From: Rhodanobacteraceae bacterium
GTDB taxonomy: Bacteria > Pseudomonadota > Gammaproteobacteria > Xanthomonadales > SZUA-5
Length of the DNA: 6,538 bases
Assembly (NCBI GenBank): GCA_003233535.1
Contig: QIMA01000088.1
Coordinates: 1 to 6,538, forward strand
Direction: 5' to 3'
Below the pieces are notes generated by a model. The model did not search any database. It worked only from the letters and a program-made list of their open reading frames with translations, and was not told where the DNA came from. The position numbers and the translations under genes were made by a program. Shown in pieces: positions 6,270-6,538 of the stretch; positions within the stretch are counted from its first letter, which is position 1, and every line of letters begins with the position of its first letter.

Positions 6270-6538
6270 GTGCCGGTCAGCGCCTCGCAAGTCCAATCTA
6301 CTGGCGAAACCACGCCGGCCGGGGAGTCATTGCTTCCCCACTACATGGTCGAACTGCAGCAGCAGATCAGCAGCTATCTGAGCTCATCTCAGATCGACGC
6401 GGTGTCGCGCGCTTTTCATATCGGCGAGCAGGCCCATCGCGGCCAGATGCGCAAGAGCGGTGAACCCTACATTACTCACCCGGTCGCGGTCGCACGGATA
6501 CTCGCCGATATGCACATGGACGGCGAGACGATCGTCTC
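6270..6538 (+). CDS. spoT: Bifunctional (p)ppGpp synthetase/hydrolase SpoT, 3'-truncated by window edge
   Basis: SpoT makes and mainly degrades (p)ppGpp in the stringent response. Only the first 89 codons are present. They show the start of the N-terminal HD hydrolase domain: AHRGQMRKSGEPYITHPVAV, closely matching the E. coli string with EGQTRSSGEPYITHPVAVA. His70 in THPVAVA corresponds to the first manganese ligand of the Rel/SpoT hydrolase site. The HDxxED motif, synthetase, TGS and ACT domains lie beyond the window. The GTG start gives about 25 residues more than E. coli SpoT, whose N-terminus aligns near the internal ATG at 6345. GTG is preferred because it has a ribosome binding site. 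The RelA/SpoT choice rests on the intact hydrolase strings and on the position after rpoZ. Confidence 0.94.
   Translation, partial: MPVSASQVQSTGETTPAGESLLPHYMVELQQQISSYLSSSQIDAVSRAFHIGEQAHRGQMRKSGEPYITHPVAVARILADMHMDGETIV

Overview
The window is moderately GC-rich. It carries a run of bacterial housekeeping genes, all on the + strand. The gene set (PlsB-type acyltransferase, TtcA, RdgC, and an rpoZ-spoT pair) points to a Gammaproteobacterium, probably a non-enteric one. PlsB, RdgC and a separate SpoT are typical of that class. The genus cannot be read from the sequence alone.

Layout: (1) Bases 2-2263 hold plsB, cut at its 5' end by the window edge. (2) Bases 2261-2440 hold a structured repeat with terminal inverted repeats, copy A. 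Its outer TAG is the plsB stop codon. (3) Bases 2573-4434 hold ttcA and rdgC. A hairpin lies between them, and rdgC has a strong ribosome binding site. A YgjP-like zinc metallopeptidase gene follows closely at about 4456-5238. (4) Bases 5239-5799 are a 561-base stretch without a convincing + strand gene. It contains copy B of the repeat (5316-5505), an unassigned segment, and a sigma70-like promoter. (5) Bases 5800-6090 hold rpoZ. After a 179-base spacer, spoT begins at 6270 and runs off the 3' edge.

By function, plsB makes lysophosphatidate for phospholipids, ttcA thiolates tRNA, and rdgC is a RecA-modulating DNA-binding protein. rpoZ and spoT belong together: omega subunit helps RNA polymerase respond to (p)ppGpp, which SpoT makes and degrades. 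Many gammaproteobacteria have gmk just upstream of rpoZ. Here that place is taken by the repeat-containing gap.

The most interesting element is the repeat pair. The two copies are 180 and 190 bp, lie in the same orientation, and are nearly identical over their outer thirds. Both have ends TAGCCCGG...CCGGGCTA. They bracket ttcA, rdgC and the metallopeptidase gene. Read on the - strand, copy A contains an uninterrupted 50-codon reading frame with protein-like composition. Copy B carries the same frame broken by frameshifts. This looks like a small mobile or formerly mobile coding repeat. I do not recognise the family with certainty.
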